Source: Himantopus leucocephalus (Eukaryota > Chordata > Aves > Charadriiformes > Recurvirostridae). Taken from it: a DNA stretch of 64,000 nt. Positions 33,022 to 45,400 of the stretch are shown here, in pieces. Numbering within the stretch: the stretch's first letter is position 1; each line of letters starts with the position of its first letter. A program made the position numbers and the translations under genes. The notes below the pieces were generated by a model. The model was not told the DNA's origin. It saw nothing but the letters and a program-made list of their open reading frames with translations, and ran no database searches. Location: positions 78,464,823-78,528,822 of the forward strand of contig RSEF01000004.1 in NCBI GenBank assembly GCA_003993805.1, given 5' to 3'.

Positions 33022-34079
33022 TGTAGTAGGTTGATCCCAGCCAGCAACCTGAGGTGGGTTGACTTGGTCTTCTTTGACAGGACAGGGGGAGAACATATGA
33101 TGTAAAGCTCATGGGTTGAGATAACGACAGGGAAATGCCTCATCAGTTACCATCATGGGCAAAACAGACTATGCTTGGGGAAAGTTAATTTAATTTATTA
33201 CCGATTAATAAGAGAGTGGGGTAATGAGAAGTAAGAACAAATCTAAAAACACTGTTCCCCAACCTTCCCATCTTCTCTGGCTCAAATTTGTGCTCAACTT
33301 CTCTACCTCCTCCCTCCAAGTGATGCAGAGGATAGGCGAAGGAGGTTGCAGTCAGTTCATAACTCTTTGTCTCTGCCTCTCCTTCTTCCTCATGCTCTTC
33401 CACAGCTCCAGCGTGGGGTCCCTCCCATGGGAGACAGTCCTTCATGGACTTCTCATATGCGGGTCCTTCCCATGGGCTGCAGTTCTTCAAGAAATGCTCC
33501 AGCATGGGTCCTTTCCACAGGGTTCAGTCACTCAGGAACAGACTGCTCCAGCGTGGCTCCCCTGCAACATCACAGGTCCTGCCAGGAGCCTGCTCCAGTG
33601 AGGGCTCTCCATGGGGTCACAGCTTCCGTTGGGGCACATCCACCTGCTCTGGCGTGGCATCCTCTGTGGGCTTCAGAGTGGCTATCTGCTCCACTCTGGA
33701 CCTCCACTGGCTACAGGGGGACCACCCGTGTCACCATGGCATTCACCACAGGCTGCAGGGGAATCTGTGCTCTGGCACCTGGAGCATTCCCTCCCCCTCC
33801 TTCTTCACTGACCTTAGCGTCTGCAGGGTTGTTTCTTGCAAATATCCTCACTCCTCTCTCCCAGATGCTTTTGCACAGTATTTTTTTACCCTTTCTTTAA
33901 ATATGTTATCACTGAGGTGCTACCAACATTGCTGATGGACTCAGCTTTGGCCAGTGGTGGGTCTGTCTTGGAGCTGGCTGGAACTGGCTCTGTCTGACGT
34001 GTCTGCCTTCTCACAGAAGCCGCCCCTGCAGTCCCCCTGCCTGCTACCAAAACCTTTCCCCACATAAACCCAATATACA
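33022..34079 (-). mobile_element. Endogenous retrovirus LTR with internal variable repeats
   Basis: On the plus strand the block begins TGTAGTAGGTTGATCCCAGC and ends AAACCCAATATACA, giving TG...CA termini on the minus strand. GGTTGAGATAACGACAGGGA and the polyadenylation signal (plus TTTATT at 33194-33199) lie near the 3' end of the LTR as transcribed. Between about 33400 and 33780, loosely repeated units recur around CTCCAGCRTGGGTCC and GGGCTGCAG. This is a long avian LTR type I recognise. No retroviral genes are attached. Open frames across the block (three of 100-184 codons) are by-products of the repeat and not proteins. Confidence 0.85.
33400..33780. repeat. Internal degenerate minisatellite of the LTR
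   Basis: Recurring words include CCAGCGTGGGGTCCCTCCCA, CCAGCATGGGTCCTTTCCAC, CCAGCGTGGCTCCCC and CCAGTGAGGGCTCTCCATGG, spaced by about 40-75 bases. Copies are diverged, so the boundary and unit length are approximate. Confidence 0.7.
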
Positions 34080-34521
34080 ACCAAACACCTATACTTCCTT
34101 TCAATCACTGCCCATCAAGATAATGACTGTTAAACAAGAAAAGTAAAAGCCCTTGCCTGGAAGGAAGAGTCTCAGCACGTGTAGCAATTCATTGGGAAGA
34201 CAGATGTGGTAACCATGAACATCCCTCCTTCCTCTACATTTCTCAGAGCCTTTATTGCTGAGCATGACATCATATTCTATGGGAAATCCCTTTGATTATT
34301 TAGGGTCAGCTGTCCCAGCTGCGTCCCATCCCAGCTTCCAGCCTACTCCCAGCCCACTCCCTTTTGGAGGGGGAAAGAGAGAGAAAACCTTGACACTGTG
34401 CAAGTACTGTTCAGCAGCAGCCAAAACATTGGTGTTTTATCAACACTGTATTAGCCACAAATGCAAAGCACAGCACCATAGGGACTGCTATGAAGACTTC
34501 ACTCCAGTCAGACCCAGTCCA
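34080..34521 (-). mobile_element. Second LTR fragment adjoining the first
   Basis: The block carries a different avian LTR type related to the one at 27.6-28.1 kb. On the plus strand it has TTTATTGCTGAGCATGACATCATATT, GGGTCAGCTGTCCCAGCTGC, CTTGACACTGTGCAAGTACT and a terminus CAGACCCAGTCCA, read as TGGACTGGGTCTGACTGG on the minus strand. The part nearest 34080 is less certain. The first LTR may have inserted into this one, although its expected left half is not visible beyond 33022. Confidence 0.75.
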
Positions 34522-34771
34522 ATGAACAATAAGATACACGACTAGAAGTGGTATGGTATTCTGCACACCCAGANCTTAGAGTGCTATGTAAAAATGAAAT
34601 AAGTGATAAGCCAGTAAAGATACTTATATTTAGAATGATAGAGGCAGTCACAATGAGATATTTTAAAATGTGTCAAAAGCAAACAAGGTTATTCTTCAAT
34701 AGTTAAGTTTAATAAGAAGACATTTAATTCTATGAACTGCTGACAATAAAGAAGTAACTTAAAAGAAAAAA
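34522..34771. other. Short unique interval with one ambiguous base
   Basis: Ordinary AT-rich sequence. An isolated N stands at 34574, a consensus ambiguity. Confidence 0.5.
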
Positions 34772-35114
34772 AATAAAAACAAACCAGCAAAATCTCTTCA
34801 GGGAAACTGTTAAGCAAAGGAACATATNATAAAAACAAACGAGCAAAAACTCTTCAGGGAAACTGTTAAGCAAAGTAGTAGTGATTATTTTACATCTTAT
34901 GACAGCTGAACAAGATAGGTTTTGTAAAATATTGGTAGCAAACAGTAGACAGTATTACCGNTAAAAACAAACCAGCAAAATCTCTTCAGGGAAACTGTTA
35001 AGCAAAGGAACATATTTTTTTTTTCAAAGTAGTAGTGATTATTTTATATCTTATGACAGCTGAACAAGATAGGTTTTGTAAAATATTGGTAGCAAACAGT
35101 AGACAGTATTACCG
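34772..35114 (+). repeat. Near-identical tandem copies joined by single Ns (likely assembly artefact)
   Basis: A unit starting TAAAAACAAACCAGCAAAAT and containing CTCTTCAGGGAAACTGTTAA occurs three times: partial at about 34773-34827, near-full at 34829-34960, and full at 34962-35114. The second and third copies continue through AGTAGTAGTGATTATTTTA to AGTATTACCG with only single-base differences. Single Ns at 34828 and 34961 sit exactly at the junctions. The third copy has a T10-type run and GGAACATA that the second lacks. A consensus tool resolving a homopolymer or two haplotypes badly would give this pattern. Confidence 0.8.
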
Positions 35115-37297
35115 GTTTTGCAACAATGATGGTAGAGTGATCATTTTTATTTTGGAAATGCTAGCAAATGTGATGATTCACACTTTTCCTAAGTTTAAAT
35201 TCACTATGGATTTCAGAACATATTCAAAACTCTGTACTCCCAGATAAAGTCCTCATGTGCTGTAAGCCAAGAAGACAGAGTTGTCAATAATAAAGAAGGT
35301 GGCACCAAGCCATGCCAGAGAACTGCAGAAGGGAAGAATAAAATAATTATGTAAGTTTAATTTAAATTAAAAAAAGAAGACAAAAAAAGAAAAAATAATC
35401 TCTTCCATTTCCCTTAGTAGTTCTTTATAAGTGCTTGGGCTAAAGAAGAGGGAGAAATAAATGAAAGACGTTCACATGAAATGTATGCTTGTAGAGATTG
35501 TATAGAAAAGAAATCAATATTGTAAGTTTCTTACATTTAAATGCAGAAATATGGGAAAGCATCAAGGGAACTGAAGAAGGGAAAATTAATATGTTCATGA
35601 GAATGTGAGATAGAGTGGGGGAGACATAGATACCAACAATGACCCAAAGAATGAGGCTGAAGCAAACTTTGAGATAAATAACATCTGTAAGTCTATTACT
35701 GGGTGAATATCACTAATGGTCATGACTGGAGGGAAGTTATTAAAAATAGAATAACCTATTAGACTAATAGCGTAACCTAGCACTATATGTTTCCAGCCTG
35801 TTCATATGTTTTAACACTTTATAATGTTACGCTAATCAAGATTTGCATGGGGCAAATCTTGGGCAAAATTTAAGGAATATATATTTATGTTATAAGCAAA
35901 AAATAAATAATAAAAGTTAAAGAAAAAATCAAGATTAAATTAACAGAAATGTTGAGCAAATACTTCAGATCTGAGCTTGTGTTTAAACACAGAACATAAG
36001 TCAAGTGTTTCTGAAGTTTTAAGTAGTATTATCCATTCATGAGCTTTTCCTCCAAGCTGAGTATATACAGTGTACATTTATGCTTGTGTACATATAATGT
36101 ATGTATATGTGTTCCTCTTTATCAGGAAGAGGCAGAACAGAGATTTCTTATAGCACTGAAGAATCTACATGGAAACATCAAAATTAAAGGACGCTTGCCT
36201 TTCCTTGCCTATTTAAGATTCCCAGTTGTTGACTGAGGGCTATCCAGTGTTTTTCCTGTGTTTGCTCTGTTGTCTAGCTCTTTTTCTAAAGTTTGCACTT
36301 GTTGTAAGCGCTTCTCTTTGAATAATTTAGAATATATGGGAGTATTAATATTAAATTTACCTATAACTATTAAGGAGGAATAAAAATATTAACATCTTCA
36401 GGAGCCTATGTGTGAGTACCGTGTGAGCAATCCCAAGTACTGAGTCAAACTCTGTTGAATATGTAAACATTTGCAATCTGGTAGTCCCAAAATGGTAATT
36501 CTGTAGGTGTTAGGCGTTAAAGAAAATAAAGCTAAAGGAATCTCTCTGAACTTGTTTTGTAATGATAACTTGAAGTCGTCTTCAGTCAGTTTGCTTGACC
36601 TTACTTTTGTTGGTGTAAACAGTAGCAGAAGTAAATTTCCCAAATATGCCTTACGGGTCAGTACTAAAAATCAAAGACACAAGCAGAACAGCATGAGCAA
36701 AAGTCTGAGCTTTTCCCCTTTTTTATTTTTTCATTATTTTTTCAATCATGTATATACTCATCCTTTTAACATTTCTTCTCGCACATTTCTTCTAGCACAT
36801 TTTCAGGAGCACAATTTATTTCACTGGATTTTACAATCCTTAAGGCTTCTTACTCACTTGTAGTAAGACCTATACATTTAGTAAAACTTTATGTAAAAAA
36901 TAATCTGAATGGAATTCTGTCTATCTTCCAAATTCATGGAAAAAATTGCCAAATTTTGAACAATTGCTTTCATAAAATACAGGAATAAAATGCTGGCTTT
37001 TAATTTTTTTCATGGAATGACGTTCCAAAGAGTGCAAAGATTTTTAATTCTGTATTTTTGAGTGAAAAAAGAATCCCAACCAAAATTATTGCTGTATTCA
37101 TGAGAAGAAAGCATGTTCTTTGCAATTGCCCCATACAGAAACTTGTATTTACAGTGACACTCCCTTGGTACTCTGTACTTTGCTTGAGGGATAGTCCATG
37201 TTATATTGAAGAATTGATTCTCCAGACATTTGTAGTTGCTGAAGCTAAGCAGAAATCTTCTTATAAGAGCTAACTTACAATTTATATTAACCTGAAA
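35115..37297. other. Unique AT-rich DNA, no feature seen
   Basis: No repeat family, RNA gene or coding region was recognised. Overlapping open frames near 36398-36863 are AT-rich and motif-free. Confidence 0.55.
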
Positions 37298-37336
37298 ATT
37301 ATTATTATTATTTATTAATTATTATTATTATTATTT
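37298..37336. repeat. (ATT)n microsatellite
   Basis: ATTATTATTATTTATTAATT is followed by ATTATTATTATTATTATTTA: about a dozen ATT units with one interruption. Confidence 0.9.
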
Positions 37337-40300
37337 AGAAAAAACTGAACCTGACACTTTCCATTTTCTTTGTATAACAATTTGCTGGGGCCCATTATTG
37401 CTGTCTTATGAAAATGAGTACTTCCATTAAGGTGTTGCAGAACTGGGCTTTCTCTTTTTTTTATTGTTGTGGTGGATCACACATTATCACAAAAATATGC
37501 TGTATCACCACATTACTTAGAATTAAACTGATATTGACAGGTGGCCTAATTTTTAGTTTTTTTTTTTTACTTAAAGATATTTTTAAAGTGACTGTTACAA
37601 ATATAAAATATGAAAAAGGACTTAAGGTCATGGTTGATAAGCAGTTGACCATTTGATCTTTATCTGATGCTGTAACACCGGAAGACAACACAATATATGA
37701 ATTATATTTTAAATTCCCTTAAATGAAAATGTAAAGTAGGAATTTTGATGTTGTATTACTTTTGTACGTTACATTAATGAGACCAATATGGGATATGACA
37801 GCTTGAGAAACCGGAGAGGTTATAGCTAAAAGAACTATAGCACTAATATGAAGTGAAGGAAACCATGTTTAATAGCAAGAAACAGACTTTTACTTTACGT
37901 AGAGATGACTTGATCAATGTCTACAAGCACACATAAGAACCAGATTGCTGACAGCGTACTGGCCTATAGAACGTGGCAACCCAACTTCTAGAAGATAAAC
38001 AAATTTCAATAACATCAGCTCAATATGATCAAATATTCTAATCACTGAAACAGCTTATGTGGAAGCAGTAGAATATGTATTATTTGAAGGCTTTAGATCA
38101 GGATAGCTGAGACAGATACTATTAGAAATGTTTGATGAAAAAATTAGTAGACACGGGTCAACAACCTGCATTATTCAGAAGGTCACTATTCCGTGACCAT
38201 AACAGATTTTATTAGCCTTGGAAATTCTGTACAAAAATTTTAGTTATCCATGTACTTTAATGGACTTTGCCTTAAAAAATTCCAGTGCACTAAGGGATTT
38301 TATTTTTTAGCAGTTTCCAAGTTTTGCAGGACCACAATACTTCAGTTTTTCCAGTGCTTTTGCAAAGAAAAAAAAAGTAGATATTAGCAAAACCCCACAA
38401 CCCTATGTTCTTTGCTTTTCTGAAGCATGCCATGCCATTGCACTTCATATGATACCTAATATAAATAGGGTAGTCTTCCTCTACGATTTATATACAACTC
38501 GTCTGAATATAATTCCACCTACTAGTCTCATTTTGTGTTTTCCTATTAACTGCAATGTATGGCTCAATGCTTTTTGAGTTCTTTATATACTGACCCAACC
38601 AGAAAACACGTTACAGAATCATAATTTACTGGTCTTTAATGTCAGTTTGGATGCATGTCAAAAGTATACTATCACCTTCATCATGGTGATACACCTGATT
38701 TTACATAGCATTTAAATTTATTTCCGTTTATTAATGAATGAAGTCACTTTAAGTCTCCACACACTCAAAACAATCAAGAAGTGTTCACTTTTTTTTTTTT
38801 GCAACACCACTCTGTCTTGAAAGCTCAAAAAACATTAAAGTATATAATCATAATTCTGTGATTAAATCACACCATCCTCAAACACAGTAGTCAGGAAGGA
38901 GCTAATAAAGGAAGTATCAAACTCATGTGTCACTCATCAGTCACGTGAAAACAGCTGTTATCCAGGAAGAAAGAATGTTATTAAAATAGAAAGGGAGGAG
39001 AAAAAGGAAGGTTATTCCAATATAAAGGTTAATAGAAACTGTGGGAAAACCTCGTGAGAAGAAACAGAGGATGTAGGGTTAAAAAAAAAAAAAAAAGGAG
39101 AGAGAAAATAGACAGGATGTATATTCAGATGTAGAGAACCTTAGACTCTGGTTCCCCTCGCTTTTGAACTAAAAAGATGGAAAATTTAGTTAGATGGCAT
39201 CAGATCAGGGAGCAGTGGAGCAGTAGACAGCAGGTCCTCTAGAATTAGTGGCATGCATTTGAGTTTCCTGCTGCCTGAGAAAGCATGACTATGTGGATAG
39301 CTTCAAACAATTGTTTTTCTCTCTGGTATAGTCATAACCATAGTTGGTTATGCAATCCCGCTCTCTTCTGGAATGTACTTAATATGTTTTAAGGAAATAT
39401 AGGTGAGCATCCTACATCTAGTGTTCAGCTTGGTATTGTTTCATTGGGGTCAAGCTGGTTTTTGGACTGGTGCTGGCTCAGAGCACAGCCGGTTCGGATG
39501 TATAACAGTCTATATATCTGTGCTGTATTGCTTAGCTGGAGAGTGCTTGAGATAAAACTGGTACTGATTTCCCTGACGTGATGCTGTGGTGGCTTTCTGT
39601 GTGACAACTAGGAAAATTTTGACCTGTTATACTAATAAACTGTGGAACTTCAGATTCTAAAGAAATTTGCTGTTGCTAGATCACTCTAAAATCCACTACC
39701 AAGCGGTGCTCTAGAAATGTCAAGTGGAATTTTTATTTTCATATGGAAATGCTGTGACTAATTAACAATACTTAAACCACTTAATATAAATGTCTGTTGT
39801 GGTTAAAGAAATCTAATGTAATTGCTCTACCATCATTAAACCTGTGTCTTCAGATATGTTCACCCAGCGATGACCTACTGGAAAGCATTTAAACTACTAA
39901 TTCCAGTTAATTAAAAAAAAAAAATATATGAAAGTTTCTGACTCTCTAATGTTATATAACAATATGAAGAACCATTACAATTTATTCATGGCTTAAACAC
40001 ACACTATGCTTTCCTATATGCCAAGTATAGAAAAAAACACAGAAAGATAACTGATGCTGCATAGGCTTGTTGTTTTTATAGTAAATAAAGAATATAAAAA
40101 CACTTTGTTGCAGTCTTTATTTTAGAGGGACTTTAATACTTTTTCAAATGGATTAATTTGATCCCAGTCTCTTCAGGATAAAGTCTCGAGTTAGGAGAAA
40201 TCAATATATATGTCTTTGTTACACATTGCCATAGCTGTTAGAGAATCACTATTATCTTTCTTAAGAAAATCGCTATGCTATTGTTCCTCTCTGGTGCAAT

Positions 40301-40836
40301 GCCATCAACAGTATGCTTTAGAATTTCACTACAATTATCTTGGCACTTAAGAGACCAAATGGCTTTAGAAAGCACTTAAGTACCTCATGTCCGACTTCTT
40401 AGCAGATATAGGTGTATTTATGTTCCTTCCAAAAAAAATTGCTTAGCTTAAGGAGATTTATTTTCAGAACTAAATGTTGTTGTGCACTTTACAAGCAATA
40501 TTCTTTAAGTCTTAAAACATTTTTTGAAGTGTTTGTAGACTATGGATTACAATGTACTCCTTGGGAATAAGGAAACAGTGGAGAAATGGAGATTTCTTTT
40601 TTCTTAATATGATATCTAGACTTCTGATAAATGCAGTGTGATACTTTACATGTGGAATGCAGGGGCGAGGAGGGAGGGAGAACGGGCACAATGTTGCTCT
40701 ACGTCTGCTATTGAAATGAATAACTACGTGTAATCCAGCGGTTTTCTTACAATGCTGGACCAGAAGCTATGTGGTGCTTTTTCTGAACTCAAAATAAATC
40801 TGTGACTTTTTGGTTGCATAGTTTTAACACTTTTTT
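37337..40836. other. Unique AT-rich DNA with homopolymers
   Basis: No gene or dispersed repeat was recognised. Contents include T runs at about 37558-37569 and 38790-38800 and an A16 run at 39081-39096. Confidence 0.55.
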
Positions 40837-40883
40837 AAGGTGCTTTCCAACCTAAACCATTCCATGATTCTATGATTCTATGA
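40837..40883 (+). mobile_element. CR1 LINE 3'-tail fragment
   Basis: AAGGTGCTTTCCAACCTAAA followed by CCATTCCATGATTCTATGAT is the last ~45 bases of a CR1 3' end on the plus strand. It is an extremely 5'-truncated insertion with no coding part. Confidence 0.88.
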
Positions 40884-41814
40884 TGTTACACATATGAATT
40901 ATCTGGGCTGCTTTCTGGAAGTTTCTAAGTTTTGTGTGGTGTGAACAAAGCAGAAATTATATGTTAATGTGGATTCATAAGCCAAGGGCAGGAACTGTGA
41001 AGGACTGTAGGCCACTTTCTCTTGAAGAAGATGATATATGGCATAGATATTTTTTTACACTTATGGAGTTTTATGCAGTACTACTTCTTTTGTTATTAAT
41101 TGCTCAGCTTACCATCCAGTGATTTACCATCTCTATGCAGAAGACACCTGTGAAACTGATTTTTAGGGTGTGCACAGAAAACCTAGTGATTTCCCTTGCA
41201 CATGCAAAAGTGAGATTGCAGATATAGAAAGTAAGAAAGCGCAAGCTTAAAGGACACTGAAATATTTGACTTCCAAACAAAACGTGAAAGCATACAGTTT
41301 GTAGGCGTTGCAGCCTTTCAGGTGCACAGTTATAGAATAGCTGAATTATTACAGGATAGCTGCGGACGACTGATTTAAAACCCTTCTTCAGACTGAACAA
41401 AAGGTGACCATGATATATAGTTGTTGGGCTTGAGAGAGGAAGGTGATGTGGAATACGGTACTGTTCATAAAATTGCCATCTAGGTCTTAGCTGCATGCCA
41501 CTTTGATAGTTTAATCATAAATCTATCACTAAAACCTTTCTGGAAGATGTGTTGTTGTTCAAGTAAATTCTGACTTAATCGAGCAATTCAAGATGAAGTT
41601 CTATGGCTTATGAAGGAGGAGAGACTGGATTGTTATATGTGCTAAAGATCCTTTACTTCCAAATTTGAGATCTGAACTTTATGTGATATTCAAGGCTATT
41701 TGGAATACTATCCAGCTTAAGAAAAATAACTGTGCTATAGGTTAGACTGCTTTATAAAGAGCAAGTGAAATAATTTTTATATGATTTTTAAAATCCATGT
41801 TTCCTCAGACCCCC
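40884..41814. other. Unique AT-rich DNA, no feature seen
   Basis: No repeat or gene was recognised. The minus-strand open frame at 41104-41496 (130 codons) lacks motifs and is probably chance. Confidence 0.5.
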
Positions 41815-42071
41815 TGTCATGCCCGACTCACAAGAGACGGGGGGGAAGTGACTCAGATTCACAAATCCCCAACAGTGTGGACTAAGGTGAGACAACTCTC
41901 AAGGTCCATACAAAAACATTTATTAGATTCCCACAGTGATTAATATATGTCTCAACTAGGTTCATGATAATTGGTTAGGTATACAAAAAATTATGGCAAA
42001 CGGCAAAACAAAGTAAGGTAAGTGGTAAAGTATGCTTTGCGTTACTTAGCAACTGATATACAACAAATTAT
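41815..42071 (-). mobile_element. Probable retroviral LTR, 3' portion, cut by assembly gap
   Basis: On the minus strand the block ends GGGCATGACA, giving a CA terminus. A polyadenylation signal AATAAA (plus TTTATT at 41919-41924) lies about 100 bases before that end, the spacing expected for R-U5. The CpG-containing words GCCCGACTCACAAG and AAACGGC also fit an LTR better than intron. I do not recognise the family securely. The gap begins at 42072. Confidence 0.55.
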
Positions 42072-42171
42072 NNNNNNNNNNNNNNNNNNNNNNNNNNNNN
42101 NNNNNNNNNNNNNNNNNNNNNNNNNNNNNNNNNNNNNNNNNNNNNNNNNNNNNNNNNNNNNNNNNNNNNNN
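42072..42171. other. Assembly gap (100 N)
   Basis: Exactly 100 consecutive Ns, the conventional placeholder for a gap of unknown size. It interrupts the probable LTR, so missing sequence may include more of a provirus. Confidence 0.99.
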
Positions 42172-42420
42172 AAGAGGCCCAGCTAAGAAGCAAAGTTACT
42201 GACCAAAATTGGTCTGGTTTTACCTCAAACCAGGACAAGTGAGAGTCAAAGAGAGAGAAGGACCATTAAGACAACTCCGGAAGCTGTTCCCTCATACTGG
42301 TCAAAGGGAAGTGGACAGAGCCATAATGTTCCCTTTCTCACTGGAGATGAGGATTGTTGGTATGACACAGAGCAAGTCTTATAGTCTTTGATTATCACTA
42401 TCAAGTCCAGTGATCAACAA
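42172..42420 (-). mobile_element. Possible continuation of the gapped LTR/ERV
   Basis: The segment after the gap is less AT-rich than the DNA beyond about 42420 and contains TCCGGAAGCTGTTCCCTCAT and GGGAAGTGGACAGAGCC. It could be the U3 part or an internal portion of the element on the left of the gap. The outer boundary and family are not determined. Confidence 0.3.
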
Positions 42421-45400
42421 GAGTGTTTGGCTGGGTTCATCTCAATTACCTCCAGCAGCAGGAGAAATTCTGTTGCTGCTGAAAGCCGATGTCTGCATTG
42501 GGTGTAATTCAGAGGATTTTACTTCAGGCTAGTTTAAGTAGCTGAATACCTGTGATCATTAGATGTGCTTCTGGAGCATATCTATCAGTTTAGTTGCAGC
42601 TGGAAGGAATCTAGTTTGTTTATTCTAAAACTGAAAGCCAAGCCCAGTAAGTAGGAATGATGAGAAAACTTGCTTAAAAAACATATTTCTGATCTGAATT
42701 CAGAAAAACTTGTATAAATACACTTTGACTATGAGGGTGAATCTCAACTTATAGGTTGTTTTCCAATTTGTTTTGTATCTCATGTTTCTGTGATACAAGG
42801 TAAGGTAGTGTTTGCCTTTCTAAGCATACCATAGATTAGCCTGTGAGATATTATCAAAACACAACACACCCTACGAAACATCACAGGGATTATATGATAT
42901 TTCAACTTTCAGCTTCATCTGGGCAATTTTACAAGGCCTGAGTTTACTGCTAAAAACTGAGAGCCATACCATGGTATGCAAACCTTAGAATGTCATATTT
43001 TCCTGCCTTTCTCGTGTTATACTTACCATATATTCTGTGCTCAGTCTGATTTCTTTGATTAGAAGGACATTATGTCATCTGTTTGAAGAGACAATTCTTT
43101 ACAGCTGTAAAATGCCAATTACAGAAGTAGAAATTCCTGACATGGTATAATCTTATCTCACTTTGATAGAAGAAATTAAAGCTTTCTTTTCTTGATAACA
43201 CAGAAGTCCATTTTAGACTAGTAATCCAATTTTATCTGCATGAGATTTTTCATGTAGTCACTCTATTTGGTTTTGAAGTGGTGTACTTTCTTCCTTTTCT
43301 CCTCCTAAAAGGATTTCTCAAATACCCAGAAAAAGGTGGGGGTTTTTTGCCTTTTTCTTATTTTCCAACTCCTTCCTTAAAACTTCACTTGAAATTAAAA
43401 ATAAAGAAACTTAAAAGTTAAAAGTTGAACTGATGCACCGAGACAACTATTGATCGTTCCACACAGTAAAGATCTCACTTTTTAACCCTTATCTTCCTGT
43501 ATTTTAAACAAATTCTTGTATTCTGTAAGTCTTACCGAGAAGTTGCTTTAATAATAAGCAAAATTAATACAACATTTTGGCACAGCATCTAGCAGTCTGA
43601 AGCCTTCATTCTATTAATGACAGTCAATAACTATAACTAATATAGCATGCTGAATAGAAGACACTGTTTAATAAGGATCAAAACTTTAAAATGTATCTAA
43701 ATATATAGGAACAATTTCTTAATAATACCTCCATATAATTGCTTCAGTGTTCTCACCTTACAGTTCTGTATAGAAAGTTTTTACCCTACTTCTGTCCCAT
43801 GAGTACATTTTTTTTATTTCAATGGCATCTGAATTGAGAGATTTACATATTGTTAATTTGTTTCTTGACTTTTTTTTTAAGCTTCTTGCTTCTCCCTGAA
43901 CAATACTTCTCAAAGTAAAGAATGGCAAGAGTACAAACTGGCAGAGGTTTGGGAATATTCTTCCAAAAACCGGAGACCTTGCAATAGGAGAACATAATCA
44001 AATATCACTCTCAGGGCACAATGTTCAAAACTTCATTTACTAGCATTATAAATGAATTCACTCTTTAATTAGCAAGTTGGAGCGTGAGAAGGAAATTACA
44101 TGATTGGTAACATATGATGGAAATGAAGTATGAACATTTTTTTCTGGACCAATACTGCTGATATATGAAAATCTGGTCTTATAAACTGTTACTTACCCGG
44201 GATGCTGCAGCTGCAGGCTGATTAAAACTCAGCAGGAAGAGCCATAATAAACAAATACCACCTGCTGCAAGAACAGGTGTTTGTGTCTTCATTTAGAAAC
44301 CAAAGTAAAACAGAAGATGCCAAGGGGCTGAAGTAGATCAGTATTTGGATTGACATAATTTGTTACTACTTGTCCTTGAACTTAAAAGCATATTATTCTG
44401 CTTTCAAGACTCCTTGATTCAACACTTGTTTCCAGTAATTAAGCAGCTCTCTGCCTTCTCTGTGCAGCTGTCCATTTTCCATACTATGTGCATTCACTGA
44501 AAGTGTTTCTCCATTCACTGGTGTATAGCATAGTGGTTTTGACTAAGAACACCGTAGGAACAAAAATAAGCAAAACCAGCATTTGATATTTTATTTAGTT
44601 TCACTAATCTCATCAGAGATTTGTTTGACGTTTGTAGTCCAAACAAATCAATATAGTCATGGGAATCTATTGTGTTTATCTGTTCCTTGGTGGATTGTAT
44701 ACATGTTTGCAGAAGTCGATATATATTTTTAAAAAGAAAGTACAAATTCTACTTCTGATATTTATCTCAGTGGCACTTCTGATGCAGATGAAGCAAATGA
44801 GTATCTCCCAATGAATGTTCACTGTGTGTCTTTCATGTTTGCAACTTCTTGTTGGTGATTTCCAATTGCAGAATTCTTTCTTCGTAATAGCAGAATTTAA
44901 GCAATAGCAACCAGAGTGTCTAGATAAATGCATAAATTGACATGCTATGTATGTGTTCATGTAAAGAAAAATGCAGTAAAGCACATACCAATGGTTGATA
45001 TATACCTTTAACTACACATAGAATCAACTAGTCTAAACGGATTCAATCTGTCCCAAAGAAGCTACCAGGAAGTTATTTTCATGTTATAACAAGTCTCAAG
45101 ACACTTTGTAAAAAAGAATTCACTTCTTTCAGATTGTAGTTTACAGTGGATGACTTTAAGTTCATGATAGCAGATAATACTTACAGCCAGCAGGAAGAGA
45201 ATTCCAGGGTAATGAAGAAAGTTTCTGAGTTCTATTTTTTTTCTCTTTTGCAAGAGATGTCACACATAAATAAGTGCTGAAATCCCATAATACTTAAAGC
45301 GGATGTGAAGAGTTATTACTGGGAATACAAGCAATATCACAAAGTCATTTAAAATCTACGCAGTGCCAGAAGTGTGGATTATAAAAAGGAGAAGCTGAGA

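Noticed and set aside
33224..33935. Three plus-strand frames of 125-184 codons
   Set aside because: They lie entirely inside the antisense of an LTR and its internal repeat. No retroviral or host protein motif.
37298..37336. ATT array considered as a CRISPR-like repeat
   Set aside because: It is a plain trinucleotide microsatellite without spacers, in a vertebrate sequence.
41104..41496. 130-codon minus-strand frame
   Set aside because: No motif, unremarkable composition, no supporting splice or promoter context.
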